Source: JANNSX01 sp041397825 (lineage in GTDB: Bacteria > Pseudomonadota > Alphaproteobacteria > Rhizobiales > Hyphomicrobiaceae). Taken from it: DNA of 64,000 nucleotides. Each line of letters opens with the position of its first letter. Positions within the stretch are counted from its first letter, which is position 1. Shown in pieces: positions 1 to 11,269 of the stretch. The stretch is taken from assembly GCA_041397825.1 (NCBI GenBank), contig JAWKVX010000004.1:496001-560000 (forward strand), in the 5' to 3' direction. Position numbers and translations under genes: made by a program. The notes below the pieces were generated by a model. It searched no databases. It saw only the letters and a list, made by a program, of their open reading frames with translations, and was not told the origin of the DNA.

Positions 1-72
1 CGGACCCTGCTGGACGGTCGACGCCTGGCGCCGATCGCTCCTGGCCGTCCCGGATGTCTCGGCGCCGGCCAA
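1..72 (-). CDS. possible 5' end of hflX (GTPase HflX), truncated by window edge
   Basis: After the hfq stop codon the minus strand stays open to the window edge. A TTG at 72 immediately after the hfq stop could start the frame (L-A-G-A-E-T-S-G...), but all three minus frames are open over this short stretch. In alphaproteobacteria hflX commonly follows hfq, which is the main reason for the suggestion. No diagnostic HflX motif is present in the few visible codons, so this is inference from gene order. Confidence 0.28.
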   Translation of the reverse strand, partial: MAGAETSGTARSDRRQASTVQQGP

Positions 73-327
73 CTAGCTTTGCGGCCCGTCGCTGGTTTCC
101 CCGTCGAAGAGATTGACCGGCTGCCCCGGCATGATGGTCGAGATCGCGTGCTTGTAGACGAGCTGCGAGTGGCCGTCACGGCGCAACAGGACGCAGAAGT
201 TGTCGAACCAGGTGACCACGCCCTGCAGCTTCACGCCGTTGACGAGGAAGATCGTGAGAGGGGTCTTCTGTTTGCGAACGTGGTTGAGGAACGTGTCTTG
301 GAGGCTTTGTGGTTTGTCGGCAGCCAT
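73..327 (-). CDS. hfq: RNA chaperone Hfq
   Basis: 84-residue Sm-like protein that forms a hexameric ring and matches small regulatory RNAs with mRNAs. The Sm1 region (LQDTFLNHVRKQKTPLTIFL, residues 9-28) and the Sm2 signature with YKHAISTI near residue 58 are intact, and the short C-terminal tail is typical of alphaproteobacterial Hfq. The start is the ATG at 325-327, preceded by a GGA-containing Shine-Dalgarno. It is the last complete gene of the ntrY-ntrX-dat-hfq run and lies 79 bp after dat. A 13-bp inverted repeat (GATCA-CC-TGATC core, 394-406) sits in the dat-hfq gap. The identification is essentially certain. Confidence 0.97.
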   Translation of the reverse strand: MAADKPQSLQDTFLNHVRKQKTPLTIFLVNGVKLQGVVTWFDNFCVLLRRDGHSQLVYKHAISTIMPGQPVNLFDGETSDGPQS

Positions 328-406
328 GTTTTTTTCCGTTGATGTTCTTGGCTTTCATTCGTTCCGCGCTATCACTAGCACACTGTTGCGCCCTGATCAC
401 CTGATC

Positions 407-1267
407 TCAGCGGCTCTGCTCGGCCGCCCCGAGGAAAGCGGACCTGAGTTGTAGCGAAAAGTGTCCGGGCTTGCCGTCGCCGACCGCCGAACCGTCGATG
501 CGCGTCACAGGCATGACGAGATTGCTGGCGCTGGTGAGGAACGCCTCCGTCGCCGCGCGGGCCTCCTCGACGCTGAAAGCCCGCTCCTCGATGCCGAGGC
601 CGAGACGGGCCGCCAGATCGACGACCACGCTCCGCGTGACGCCCGGCAGGATCTGGCCGTCAAGCGAACGGGTGACGAGCCGCCCGGCGGCGGTGACAAT
701 CCAGGCGTTGCTCGACGCCCCCTCCGTGACGAGCCCGGCCCGATCGACCAGCCAGGCCTCCTTGGCACCGGCCTTGCGGGCCGCCTCCTTGGCCAGCACC
801 GGCGCCAGGAGCTGGGTGGTCTTGATATCGACGCGCGCCCAGCGCTCGTCCGGCAGGGTGACGACGGCGATGCCGGTTTGGGCGGCGGCTTCGAGCTTCG
901 AGAGATCCTGGCTTCGCGCCAGGCACACCAGCGTCGGCGGCGTCTCGGCGTCAGGGAACAGGAACTCGCGCCGGGCGACACCCCGGCTGACCTGCAGATA
1001 GACGATCCCGTCGTGCACCCGGTTGCGACGCACGACCTCGCGGATGATCCGCCTGAGCGCTGCTGCCGATGCCGGCATCGCCATGCCGAGTCTGGTCAGC
1101 GAACGCTCGAGGCGCGCCAGATGCCGCGTCTCGTCGAGCAGCCGGCCGTCCTGGACGGCGCAGACCTCGTAGACCGAGTCGGCGAGCTGGAAGCCGCGAT
1201 CCTCGACATGGACGGCGGCCTGGCCATAAGGCAGGTACCGGCCGTTGACATAGACCGTTCGCGTCAT
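407..1267 (-). CDS. dat: D-amino-acid aminotransferase (class IV PLP)
   Basis: 286 residues, the usual length of D-alanine/D-amino-acid transaminases, which interconvert D-alanine and D-glutamate for peptidoglycan. The PLP-binding lysine lies in the DIKTTQLL segment near residue 150, which closely parallels the DIK-S-L-N-L-L segment of Bacillus DAAT. The glutamate that contacts the PLP ring lies in VTEGASSNAW, and the phosphate-binding LTSASN segment lies near the C-terminus. Class IV members include branched-chain aminotransferase and ADC lyase; the DIKTT context and length favour the D-amino-acid enzyme. It sits 15 bp after ntrX, the conserved alphaproteobacterial order, so it is probably co-transcribed with ntrYX. 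Confidence 0.85.
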   Translation of the reverse strand: MTRTVYVNGRYLPYGQAAVHVEDRGFQLADSVYEVCAVQDGRLLDETRHLARLERSLTRLGMAMPASAAALRRIIREVVRRNRVHDGIVYLQVSRGVARREFLFPDAETPPTLVCLARSQDLSKLEAAAQTGIAVVTLPDERWARVDIKTTQLLAPVLAKEAARKAGAKEAWLVDRAGLVTEGASSNAWIVTAAGRLVTRSLDGQILPGVTRSVVVDLAARLGLGIEERAFSVEEARAATEAFLTSASNLVMPVTRIDGSAVGDGKPGHFSLQLRSAFLGAAEQSR

Positions 1268-1282
1268 CGGCGGGCCTGCCTG

Positions 1283-2671
1283 CTATCGCGCATCGCCACC
1301 GCGATCCGAGGAGTTGACGCCGAGCGTGCGGAGCTTGCGGTGGAGGGCCGATCGCTCCATGCCGACGAACTCCGCCGTCTTCGAGATGTTGCCGCCGAAC
1401 CGCGAGATCTGGGCGACGAGATACTCCCGCTCGAAGATCTCGCGCGCCTCGCGAAGCGGCATCGACATAAGGTGCTCGCTGCCGCCCGAGGAGAATGGCA
1501 CGTTGGAGCCGATCTCGTCCGGCAGCATGTCGGCGGTGATGACCGAGCCCGGTTCGCCGCCCGACAGGATGAGCAAGCGTTCGACATTGTTCCGGAGCTG
1601 GCGGACGTTGCCCGGCCAGTCGTGCGATTGCAGCACCGCCACCGCGTCCTCGCCGATGGGGCGCGGCGGCAGCCCCGTCGAGGCCGCGATCTGCCGCACG
1701 AAGTACTCGACCAGCAGGGGAATGTCGTCACGCCGCTCGACCAACGCCGGAACCTTGATCGGCACCACCGCCAGCCGATGGTAGAGTTCCTCGCGGAATC
1801 GACCCTCCGCCATCTCCCGCTCGAGGTCTTTCGACGTCGAGGAGATGATCCGGACGTCGACCTCGACCTTGTGACTGCCGCCGACCCGCTGAAACTTCTG
1901 CTCGACGAGAACCCGAAGCACCTTGCTTTGGGTCTGCAGCGGCATGTCCGCCACCTCGTCGACATAGAGCGTGCCGCCATGAGCACTCTCGAGGGCGCCG
2001 ACCTTGCGCGGCCCGCCGAGCCGGTCCTCGGTGCCGAACAGCTCGAGCTCGACAGCGTCGGGCGTCATCACGGCCGCGTTGAGGACGACGAACGGGCCGC
2101 CGGCGCGTTGCGACTTCTGATGTAGGACGCGGGCGGCCAGCTCCTTGCCGCTGCCGGGAGCGCCGCGGATCATCACCCGGCTGTTCGTGGGGGCGACGCG
2201 ATCGATGGCAGCTTTCAGCTGGTTGATCGCGGCCGACTTGCCGACCATCTCGCCCGACAGCGTCGAGCGCTCCCTGAGCTCGCGGTTCTCCCGCTTGAGC
2301 TGCATCGCCTCGATGGCACGCTGCGTCACCAGCAGCAGGCGGTCGGACTTGAACGGCTTCTCGATATAGTCGTAGGCGCCGCGCTGAATGGCGCTGACGG
2401 CGGTCTCGATAGTGCCGTGACCGGAGATGATGACGACAGGGAGATCCGGATGCTGGCGCTTAACGAGGCCGAGCACCTCGAGGCCGTCCAGCCTGCTCCC
2501 TTGCAGCCAGATGTCGAGCACGATCAACGACGGCCGGCGCTGCTCGATGGCCTGGAAGGCCTCCTCGCTGTCGCGGGCTTGACGGGTGGCGTAGCCCTCG
2601 TCCTCGAGAATGCCTGCCACCAGCTCGCGAATGTCGGCCTCGTCGTCGACAATCAGGATATCAGCCGTCAT
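1283..2671 (-). CDS. ntrX: Two-component response regulator NtrX (NtrC family)
   Basis: 462-residue regulator, partner of the kinase NtrY, linked in alphaproteobacteria to nitrogen metabolism, respiration and envelope control. The receiver domain (about 1-120) has the acidic pair DD at 9-10, the phospho-acceptor D53 and the EKPF lysine near 105. The AAA+ domain has a variant Walker A (GAPGSGKE, 170-177). Where sigma54 activators carry GAFTGA this protein reads LFGTEDRLGGPRKVGAL, so the sigma54 contact loop is absent, as known for alphaproteobacterial NtrX. A Fis-type helix-turn-helix closes the protein (ISKTAEF...ALHRKLRTLG). It is 43 bp downstream of ntrY. Confidence 0.95.
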   Translation of the reverse strand: MTADILIVDDEADIRELVAGILEDEGYATRQARDSEEAFQAIEQRRPSLIVLDIWLQGSRLDGLEVLGLVKRQHPDLPVVIISGHGTIETAVSAIQRGAYDYIEKPFKSDRLLLVTQRAIEAMQLKRENRELRERSTLSGEMVGKSAAINQLKAAIDRVAPTNSRVMIRGAPGSGKELAARVLHQKSQRAGGPFVVLNAAVMTPDAVELELFGTEDRLGGPRKVGALESAHGGTLYVDEVADMPLQTQSKVLRVLVEQKFQRVGGSHKVEVDVRIISSTSKDLEREMAEGRFREELYHRLAVVPIKVPALVERRDDIPLLVEYFVRQIAASTGLPPRPIGEDAVAVLQSHDWPGNVRQLRNNVERLLILSGGEPGSVITADMLPDEIGSNVPFSSGGSEHLMSMPLREAREIFEREYLVAQISRFGGNISKTAEFVGMERSALHRKLRTLGVNSSDRGGDAR

Positions 2672-2714
2672 AGGTTACCTCTCGTCTACCCCAGTCTGTA
2701 GGCGCTCTGCGCCG

Positions 2715-5063
2715 TCACGTGGCAAGGCTCGAGCGTGCTCCGTCTCCGTCTTGTCCGGTCTGGCCGCGACGCTCCGGGGCTCGTGCTCCGCTTGCCGCCG
2801 GCGGCAGTGGCAGCACCATCCGGATCGCGGCCCCGTGCGCGAACCCTTCGCTTTCGGGCGCGTCCTCGAGCCTCAGTTGCCCGCCATGCTGTTCGGTCAC
2901 CTTCTGCACGACGGCAAGGCCGATGCCGGTGCCCTTGGCGCGCGTCGTAACGTAGGGCTCGACGAGCCGGCTACGGTCCTTCTTCGGCAGGCCCACGCCA
3001 TTGTCCATGACCGAGATGATCACCTTGCCCTCGTCAATGGCGATGGCCGCCTCGACACGCCCCTTGAAACCGGTGTCTTCGGGGTTCTGCTCGGCATAGG
3101 CGGCGACTGCTTCGGTGGCGTTCTTGACCAGGTTGGTCAGCGCCTGTCCGAGCAGTCGGCGGTCGACCGGCATGACGATCGGCGCATCGGGGGCCGCGAC
3201 CTTGAAGGCGATCTCCGGGTTCGAGACCTGGAACAGGAAGGCGGACTCCTTGACCAGCTCGCGCAGGTCCTGCGGCTCCATGACGGGCTTCGGCATGCGG
3301 GCGAAGGACGAGAACTCGTCGACCATCCGGCCGAGGTCGCCGACCTGACGGATGATCGTCTCGGTGCAGCGGTCGAAGACCTCACGGTCCTCCTTGATCA
3401 TGGGGCCATATTTGCGGCGCAGCCGCTCGGCCGAGAGTTGTATCGGCGTCAGTGGATTCTTGATCTCGTGGGCGATCCGGCGCGCGACGTCGGACCAGGC
3501 CGAGGAGCGCTGGGCGTTCACGAGCTCGGTGATGTCGTCGAAGGTGACGACAAAGCCATAATCGCTGTCCTTGCCGGTCTCCCGCGTCACCTGCAGGGCG
3601 AAATTGCGCTCGGTACCCGCCACCGTCAGATCGACCTGATCGACGAGCCGGTCACGTTTGGATTGGGCCATGGCGACGGCGAGGCGCTCACCGAACTCGG
3701 GGACAGCGGCGGCCAGCTCCCGGCCGACGAGGCCATCCAGCGTCCGCCCGAGCAGCCTCAGCGCCGAGGGGTTGGCGATCGTCACCAAGCCGTCCTTGCT
3801 CAGGCCGAGCACACCGGCCGAGACGCCCGAGAGCACCGCCTCCGTGAAGCGGCGGCGCTGGTCGATGTTCTGGTTGGCATTGACGAGATCGGCGCGCTGC
3901 TTCCTCAGCTCCCCCGTCATCCGGTTGAAGATGTTCGAGAGATGCCCGAGATCGCCCTCGTCGAGTCGCACCGGCACCTGAACGTCGAGGTTGCCGCGCG
4001 AGACGTCCTGCGCCGCGGTGATGAGCCGCCGGATCGGCGCCACCAGCTGGTTGGCGAACCACATGCCGGCCCAGACCGACGACAGCAGCAGAGTGAGCGC
4101 CAAAGTCGTGTACATGAGGCCGAGCGACAGCTCGGTGCCCTCCCGGCGCTTGTTGAGCTCGCGGTAATCGCGGACGCTCTCCTCCGTCGCGCGAAGCTGG
4201 TCGAGAACCGTGCCGCTCACGGTGCGCGAGACGTAGAGATACGCGTCCGGGATGCCCGACAGCTGCTTCAATGCGCCGACCTGATTGGTGCGGGCCGGGG
4301 GCACGATCACGACATCCCCCGATGCCGCCTTGCGGATCTGCTTGACGGCGGCGCGGTTGAACGGGAGCGTGTTGTTCAGCTCTGCCGCGACCAGCACCTT
4401 CCCTTTCTTGTCGAGGATGAAGGCGAGCGGCAGGTTGCGCAGGCGGGCCTGACCGAACAACTGCGCCTGGAACTCGGTCGGTTTCGTCGCATAGAGGTCG
4501 GCAAAGCCCTCGACGTCGTTGGCCATGGCGACGATGTCGGAGCGGATCACCTGACCGTGCTCCTGCATATAGGCCCTGGCGACCGACATCGAATCCTCGA
4601 TGATCCGCTCGGTGCCCTCGGAGAACAGTCGGTCGAGCGCGCGATTGAGCGAGGATGAGGCGAACACCGCGAGAATGATCGCCGGCAGCACGGCGATGAT
4701 CGAGAAGAGCGCGACGATCCGGACGTGCAGACGGGCGCCGGCGGCCTGTCGCCGGCGGGCCTTGAGCAGCCCGGCGACCTGCCAGCCGACCACTGCGATC
4801 AGTCCGGCCAGAAGGACGATATTGGCCGTCATGACGCGGACCACGACATCGTGGGTCGGGATGATCGGCGTCAGGCCTGTCAGGATGAGATATGTGGCAA
4901 AGCTGGAGACGATCGCCAGCAGGACGACGACGAGGCCGACATAGAACCCCCAGCCGCCGGCACGTGCCAGGAGCTCGTCCCGTCCTGAGTGCGGGAGCAT
5001 GTGGCCGGGCCGGTCCAGCAGCTGGGATTGCAGCCGCTCGATCGTCGAGGTGAGCCAGGTCAT
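2715..5063 (-). CDS. ntrY: Sensor histidine kinase NtrY
   Basis: About 782 residues. Hydrophobic segments near residues 40-60, 80-105 and 125-145 make an N-terminal membrane domain, followed by a periplasmic sensor region, a fourth membrane segment (TLALTLLLSSVWAGMWF), HAMP, PAS and kinase domains. The H-box reads IAHEIKNPLTPIQLSAERL, and the N-box (LTNLVKNATEAV), G1 (DNGVGLP) and G2 (GTGIGLAVV) are intact. An in-frame GTG at 5087 would add eight residues; the ATG at 5063 is preferred because it begins the usual MTW start and has a purine-rich upstream stretch. Unlike many relatives, ntrB-ntrC is not adjacent; guaA lies upstream instead. Confidence 0.94.
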   Translation of the reverse strand: MTWLTSTIERLQSQLLDRPGHMLPHSGRDELLARAGGWGFYVGLVVVLLAIVSSFATYLILTGLTPIIPTHDVVVRVMTANIVLLAGLIAVVGWQVAGLLKARRRQAAGARLHVRIVALFSIIAVLPAIILAVFASSSLNRALDRLFSEGTERIIEDSMSVARAYMQEHGQVIRSDIVAMANDVEGFADLYATKPTEFQAQLFGQARLRNLPLAFILDKKGKVLVAAELNNTLPFNRAAVKQIRKAASGDVVIVPPARTNQVGALKQLSGIPDAYLYVSRTVSGTVLDQLRATEESVRDYRELNKRREGTELSLGLMYTTLALTLLLSSVWAGMWFANQLVAPIRRLITAAQDVSRGNLDVQVPVRLDEGDLGHLSNIFNRMTGELRKQRADLVNANQNIDQRRRFTEAVLSGVSAGVLGLSKDGLVTIANPSALRLLGRTLDGLVGRELAAAVPEFGERLAVAMAQSKRDRLVDQVDLTVAGTERNFALQVTRETGKDSDYGFVVTFDDITELVNAQRSSAWSDVARRIAHEIKNPLTPIQLSAERLRRKYGPMIKEDREVFDRCTETIIRQVGDLGRMVDEFSSFARMPKPVMEPQDLRELVKESAFLFQVSNPEIAFKVAAPDAPIVMPVDRRLLGQALTNLVKNATEAVAAYAEQNPEDTGFKGRVEAAIAIDEGKVIISVMDNGVGLPKKDRSRLVEPYVTTRAKGTGIGLAVVQKVTEQHGGQLRLEDAPESEGFAHGAAIRMVLPLPPAASGARAPERRGQTGQDGDGARSSLAT

Positions 5064-5214
5064 TGCTCGTTGAAATCGCGGCGCCACTCGAGCCCGTCCG
5101 TGTCAAAGTCACAGCCAGTGTTGCGGGATAGCTTCACCAACAGCTCGAAGGTGGCGAAACTGTGGCAGACGGGCGACGTCGAGTCGGGCCAATTGCCATC
5201 GGCAGGGCCGGTCG

Positions 5215-5250
5215 CCCCCACGATTGTGGCGCGGCCGCGACAATCGGGGG
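5215..5250 (-). terminator. Strong hairpin downstream of guaA
   Basis: Just after the guaA stop the minus strand folds into CCCC-CGATTGT paired with ACAATCG-(T)-GGGG, an 11-bp stem with one bulge. The loop is itself GC-palindromic (CGCGGCCGCG). No U-tract follows, so it is a weak candidate for an intrinsic terminator; it may act as a 3'-end stabiliser or be Rho-assisted. Confidence 0.45.
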
Positions 5251-5255
5251 TGGCC

Positions 5256-6803
5256 CTATTCCCACTCGATGGTGCCCGGGGGCTTCGACGTCACGTCGTA
5301 GCAGACCCGGTTGATACCCTTGACCTCGTTGATGATGCGCGTGGCTATCCGCCCGAGCAGCTCGTGCGGCATCGGGAAAAAGTCGGCCGTCATGCCGTCG
5401 GTCGAGGTGACGGCGCGCAGCGCCAGGGCCTGGTCGTAGGTACGCCCGTCGCCCATGACGCCGACCGTCCGCACCGGCAGAAGCACGGCGAACGCCTGCC
5501 AGATCCGGTCGTAAAGCCCGGACTTGCGGATTTCGTCCAGATAGATCGCGTCGGCCTTGCGCAGGAGATCGAGCGCCTCGCGGGTGATCGCGCCGGGAAT
5601 GCGGATTGCCAGGCCGGGGCCCGGAAAAGGATGCCGGCCGACGAACGCTTCCGGCAGGCCGAGCTCGCGACCCAGCGCCCTCACCTCGTCTTTGAAGAGC
5701 TCTCGGAGCGGCTCCACCAGTTTCAGATGCATCCGCTCCGGCAGGCCGCCGACATTGTGGTGCGACTTGATCGTCACGGACGGTCCGCCGGTGAAGGAGA
5801 CGCTCTCGATGACGTCGGGATAGAGCGTGCCCTGGGCCAGGAACTCGGCGCCGCCGATCTTTTTGGCTTCCGCCTCGAAGACCTCGATGAACAGGCCGCC
5901 GATGGTCTTGCGCTTCTTCTCTGGATCGTGGACGCCGTCGAGCGCCGACAAGAACATTGCCGACGCGTCGACGTGCACCAAGGGGATGTTGTAGTGTTCG
6001 CGAAACAGCCGGACCACCTCCTCCGCCTCGTTCTGGCGCATCAGGCCGTGGTCGACAAAGATGCAGGTCAGCTGATCGCCGATCGCCTCGTGGATGAGCA
6101 CCGCCGCGACGGCGCTGTCGACACCGCCCGACAGGCCACAGATCACGCGTCCCTTGCCGACCTCGCGCCGGATCTTGGCGACCTCGGCGGTCCGGAAATG
6201 CGCCATCGTCCAGTCGCTCTCGAGGCCCGCGATCCGGTGCAGGAAATTGGCGATGAGCCTCGCACCGTCCGGTGTGTGCACGACCTCGGGATGGAACATC
6301 GTCGTGTAGATGCGCCGGCGCTCGTCGGCCGCAATGGCATAGGGCGCGTTCTCGGAGACGCCCAATATCTCGAAACCTTCGGGCAGGCGCGTGACGCGGT
6401 CGCCGTGGCTCATCCAGACCGGGTAGCTCTTGCCGGGTTCCCAGACGCCCTCGAAGAGCGGACTGGACCTCAAGACCTCGACATCCGCCCGGCCGAACTC
6501 CGCGGCATGGCCGCCCTCAACCCTGCCGCCGAGCTGCACGGCGGTGGTCTGCTGGCCGTAGCAGATGGCGAGAATCGGCAGCTTGGTCTCGAAAATGGAC
6601 GTTGGCGCACGCGGGCTGCCGTCGTCGAGCACTGACGCCGGACCGCCTGAAAGGATGACGGCCTTGGGTTGGAGCCGGGTAAGACCTGCCTCGGCCTTCG
6701 AGAACGGCACGATCTCGCAATAGACGCCGGCCTCGCGAACGCGCCGGGCGATCAATTGGGTCACCTGACTGCCGAAGTCGACGATGAGGACGGTCTCGGA
6801 CAT
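5256..6803 (-). CDS. guaA: GMP synthase (glutamine-hydrolysing)
   Basis: Converts XMP to GMP with ATP and glutamine, the last step of de novo guanine nucleotide synthesis. From the ATG at 6803 the protein is 515 residues. The N-terminal class I glutamine amidotransferase has its nucleophile in CYGQQ (C81) and the H171/E173 pair in FHPEV. The ATP pyrophosphatase P-loop SGGVDS is at 225-230. The C-terminal dimerisation domain ends in the family-typical TIEWE. The frame is open 45 bp further upstream, but a GGAG Shine-Dalgarno and the family N-terminus support 6803. guaB lies about 8 kb upstream on the same strand. Confidence 0.97.
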   Translation of the reverse strand: MSETVLIVDFGSQVTQLIARRVREAGVYCEIVPFSKAEAGLTRLQPKAVILSGGPASVLDDGSPRAPTSIFETKLPILAICYGQQTTAVQLGGRVEGGHAAEFGRADVEVLRSSPLFEGVWEPGKSYPVWMSHGDRVTRLPEGFEILGVSENAPYAIAADERRRIYTTMFHPEVVHTPDGARLIANFLHRIAGLESDWTMAHFRTAEVAKIRREVGKGRVICGLSGGVDSAVAAVLIHEAIGDQLTCIFVDHGLMRQNEAEEVVRLFREHYNIPLVHVDASAMFLSALDGVHDPEKKRKTIGGLFIEVFEAEAKKIGGAEFLAQGTLYPDVIESVSFTGGPSVTIKSHHNVGGLPERMHLKLVEPLRELFKDEVRALGRELGLPEAFVGRHPFPGPGLAIRIPGAITREALDLLRKADAIYLDEIRKSGLYDRIWQAFAVLLPVRTVGVMGDGRTYDQALALRAVTSTDGMTADFFPMPHELLGRIATRIINEVKGINRVCYDVTSKPPGTIEWE

Positions 6804-6863
6804 TGGGTCTCCGCTCGCTGGACGATGAGACCCAAGGCGGTAGACCATCCGCGCCCGTGGGCG

Positions 6864-9161
<2,298 letters not shown>

Positions 9162-9205
9162 CGCCGGCTCAGCATCCCACGATCCACGCCTGGGCTCCGC
9201 CTGAC

Positions 9206-10264
9206 CTAGACGCGAACGGCGGGGCGGCCAGCCTGTCCACCACGGCCTTCGAGTTGCAGATCGCCCTCGACGCCGATGGGAAGCGGCGCCCGCCGCGTCC
9301 TGGCGACGGCTGCGGCGACGATGCGGGCGATGAGACCGTCATAGGCGATCCCCGCCTCGGCGCCGGCAGCCGCGAAACCGGCATCCGGACTGATGCAGGG
9401 ATTGGTATTGATGTCGATGACCTGAGGATCGCCGCCGGGCCCGACGCGGAGATCGACCCGGGCATAGCCCGCGAGATCGAACCGCCGCCAGACCTCCTGA
9501 CAAATCGCCGTGAGACGCTCCGCGAGATCGGGCTCGCTGGTCTCCAATCCGAACCGACGTGGCGTGTGATGGTAGGCGTGGCTGGCCTCGTCCCACTTGG
9601 CTTCGTAGTCGACGATCCGCGGTCGGCTCGCATCGTAGCCTTCGAACAGAATCTCCGGGATGGGCAGCGCGACGACGCCCATCGGCCCCTCCATCAGCGA
9701 GATGTTGAACTCGCGACCGTCGACATAGGCCTCTGCGAAGAAGCGCCCACCAAAAACCGCCTCACGCCTCAGGATCTCGCCCGTCGCCGCCCGGCCGGGC
9801 ACGACCGAGAGGCCGTCGATACCGACCGAGGCATGCTCGTCGACTGATTTGACCAGGACCTGGATCGTCGGGTCGAGGTCGTCGCCCCGCTCCGACCAGG
9901 CCGGCGTCGGAATGCCGGCCTCCCGCAGGAGCTGCTTCACCCGGAGCTTCGAGACGGTCGCGGCCAGCGCGTCGAAGCCCGCACCAGTGAAGGCGAGTCC
10001 CAGCCGTTCGAGAACGGCCGGCACGACGCTCGCCATGCGGACATCCGCCGTCAGCGCCTCGACCAGATTGAAGACGGCATAGGGCTCCTTCGCCGCGAGA
10101 CGGTGCAGCGGACGGAGATCCAGCCCGACACGAACGAGCTCCGTTCGGAAGCCCAGCCGCTTCAGGGCATTGGCGACCGCTTTGGCGGCCAGAAGCGTGT
10201 CCATCTCGTCCGGGCGGTCGCCCGTCGCGCCATGGATGATCGGGACGTACAGTTTGTCAGGCAT
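9206..10264 (-). CDS. D-alanine-D-alanine-ligase-like ATP-grasp ligase (second of pair)
   Basis: 352 residues. The ATP-grasp layout follows Ddl: an N-terminal Rossmann-like half with FNLVEAL (residues about 65-71), the IQVLVKSVDEHASVGID lysine and glycine-loop region, FAEAYVDGREFNIS, and the magnesium-binding D-I-N-T-N-P segment near 295. The Ddl omega-loop serine/tyrosine context is changed, so D-Ala is unlikely to be the substrate. It starts 3 bp after the preceding ATP-grasp gene behind a strong GGAGGAGGG ribosome site. By family logic it activates a carboxylate as an acyl phosphate and joins it to an amine. The partner substrates are unknown; a beta-lysine or lysine-derived peptide is an inference from kamA in the operon. 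Confidence 0.82.
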   Translation of the reverse strand: MPDKLYVPIIHGATGDRPDEMDTLLAAKAVANALKRLGFRTELVRVGLDLRPLHRLAAKEPYAVFNLVEALTADVRMASVVPAVLERLGLAFTGAGFDALAATVSKLRVKQLLREAGIPTPAWSERGDDLDPTIQVLVKSVDEHASVGIDGLSVVPGRAATGEILRREAVFGGRFFAEAYVDGREFNISLMEGPMGVVALPIPEILFEGYDASRPRIVDYEAKWDEASHAYHHTPRRFGLETSEPDLAERLTAICQEVWRRFDLAGYARVDLRVGPGGDPQVIDINTNPCISPDAGFAAAGAEAGIAYDGLIARIVAAAVARTRRAPLPIGVEGDLQLEGRGGQAGRPAVRV

Positions 10265-10267
10265 GGC

Positions 10268-11269
10268 TCATACCGCCCTCCTCCGCGCCCGTCCGAGGCC
10301 GTAGCGTCCGGCCGCCGCTTCGATGATGCCTTCGAGCAGCGCCGGATAACTCATGCCGTGCATGCCGGCGAGCGTCGGCAGGTCCGAATGGGTCGGGTGG
10401 AGGCCTGCGATCGGGTTGGCCTCGATGAAGACCGGCTGGCCGACGGCATCCGAACGGAAGTCGAGCCGGCAGACATCGAGGCAGCCGAGCGCCCGGTAGG
10501 CGAGAAGCGCGCGCTCGGCGGCCAGCCAGGCCTCGGCGTCCTCGGCCTTGGAATAGCTCACCAGCCGCTCGCTCTCCTCTTTGTTGCGCATGGAGTAGAC
10601 GCCCGGGTCGGCATCCCGGTTCATGGTGATCTCCATGACGCCGATGACGCGTGCGGCCGGGCCATTGCCGAGGATGCCCACGGTGAACTCGCGCCCCGGC
10701 AGGTAGGCCTCCACCAGCGCCGGCTGGCGAAAGCGGTGCACGAGTGCCTGCGCGGCATTGAGGAGGTCCGCGCGGCTCTCGACCCTGGAGGCGAGCTCAC
10801 AGCCTTTGCCGGTGCCTTCGGCGATCGGCTTGACGAAAGCGGGGTAGTGCCGCCAGTCGGAGATGTCCTCGTGTCCCGTCTCAATCACCATGAAGGGCGC
10901 GGTCGGCACGCTGGCATCGCGGACGAGGCGCTTGGCGACCGCTTTGTCGAGAGCCGCCGCCATGGTGAGAGCGTCCGAGAAGACATAAGGTTGGTTGAAG
11001 AGCTCGCAGAGCGCCGGCACCTGTGCCTCCCGCGACCGGCCCCTGACACCCTCCGCGATCGAGAAGATCAGGTCGAACTCGGCGCCTGCCACCAGCCGCT
11101 GGGCCAGCTTCCGGCCATGGCCGACGCGCTCGACGTGATGGCCGAGACTTTCGAGCGTCGTTGCGATCGCGTCGATGGTGGCCGGCGTGTCGAACTCGAC
11201 GACCTGCTCCTCGGCGAAGCCCATCGCCAGATACTCGTCACGGAGGTCGTAGACAAAACCGATGCGCAT
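10268..11269 (-). CDS. D-alanine-D-alanine-ligase-like ATP-grasp ligase (first of pair)
   Basis: 333 residues, clearly related in layout to Ddl but divergent from its neighbour. Visible landmarks are FVKPIAEGTGKG (ATP-binding lysine and flexible loop), LVEAYLPGREFTVGIL, CRLDFR, and the magnesium site FIEANPIAGLHP, which parallels the LEAN-x-x-P-G segment of Ddl. The N-terminus (MRIGFVYDLRDEYLAMGF) reads like an amino-acid ligase with an acidic insertion near residues 8-20. It overlaps the kamA stop by one base, so the two are translationally coupled. Two different ATP-grasp ligases in tandem suggest two successive peptide-bond formations, or one ligation plus one tailoring step. Confidence 0.82.
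   Translation of the reverse strand: MRIGFVYDLRDEYLAMGFAEEQVVEFDTPATIDAIATTLESLGHHVERVGHGRKLAQRLVAGAEFDLIFSIAEGVRGRSREAQVPALCELFNQPYVFSDALTMAAALDKAVAKRLVRDASVPTAPFMVIETGHEDISDWRHYPAFVKPIAEGTGKGCELASRVESRADLLNAAQALVHRFRQPALVEAYLPGREFTVGILGNGPAARVIGVMEITMNRDADPGVYSMRNKEESERLVSYSKAEDAEAWLAAERALLAYRALGCLDVCRLDFRSDAVGQPVFIEANPIAGLHPTHSDLPTLAGMHGMSYPALLEGIIEAAAGRYGLGRARRRAV

Noticed and set aside
461..2125. Long plus-strand open frame (554 codons) over dat and ntrX
   Set aside because: Runs antisense to two well-supported genes, has Arg/Asp/His-rich composition typical of the reverse of high-GC coding DNA, and has no recognisable domain.
2610..4658. Long plus-strand open frame over ntrY
   Set aside because: Antisense to ntrY with the same artefact composition and no ribosome site.
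9270..9330. Possible further REP-like palindrome at the 3' end of the second ATP-grasp gene
   Set aside because: One alternate frame reads SPQPSPGRGG, but the DNA has no inverted repeat there.
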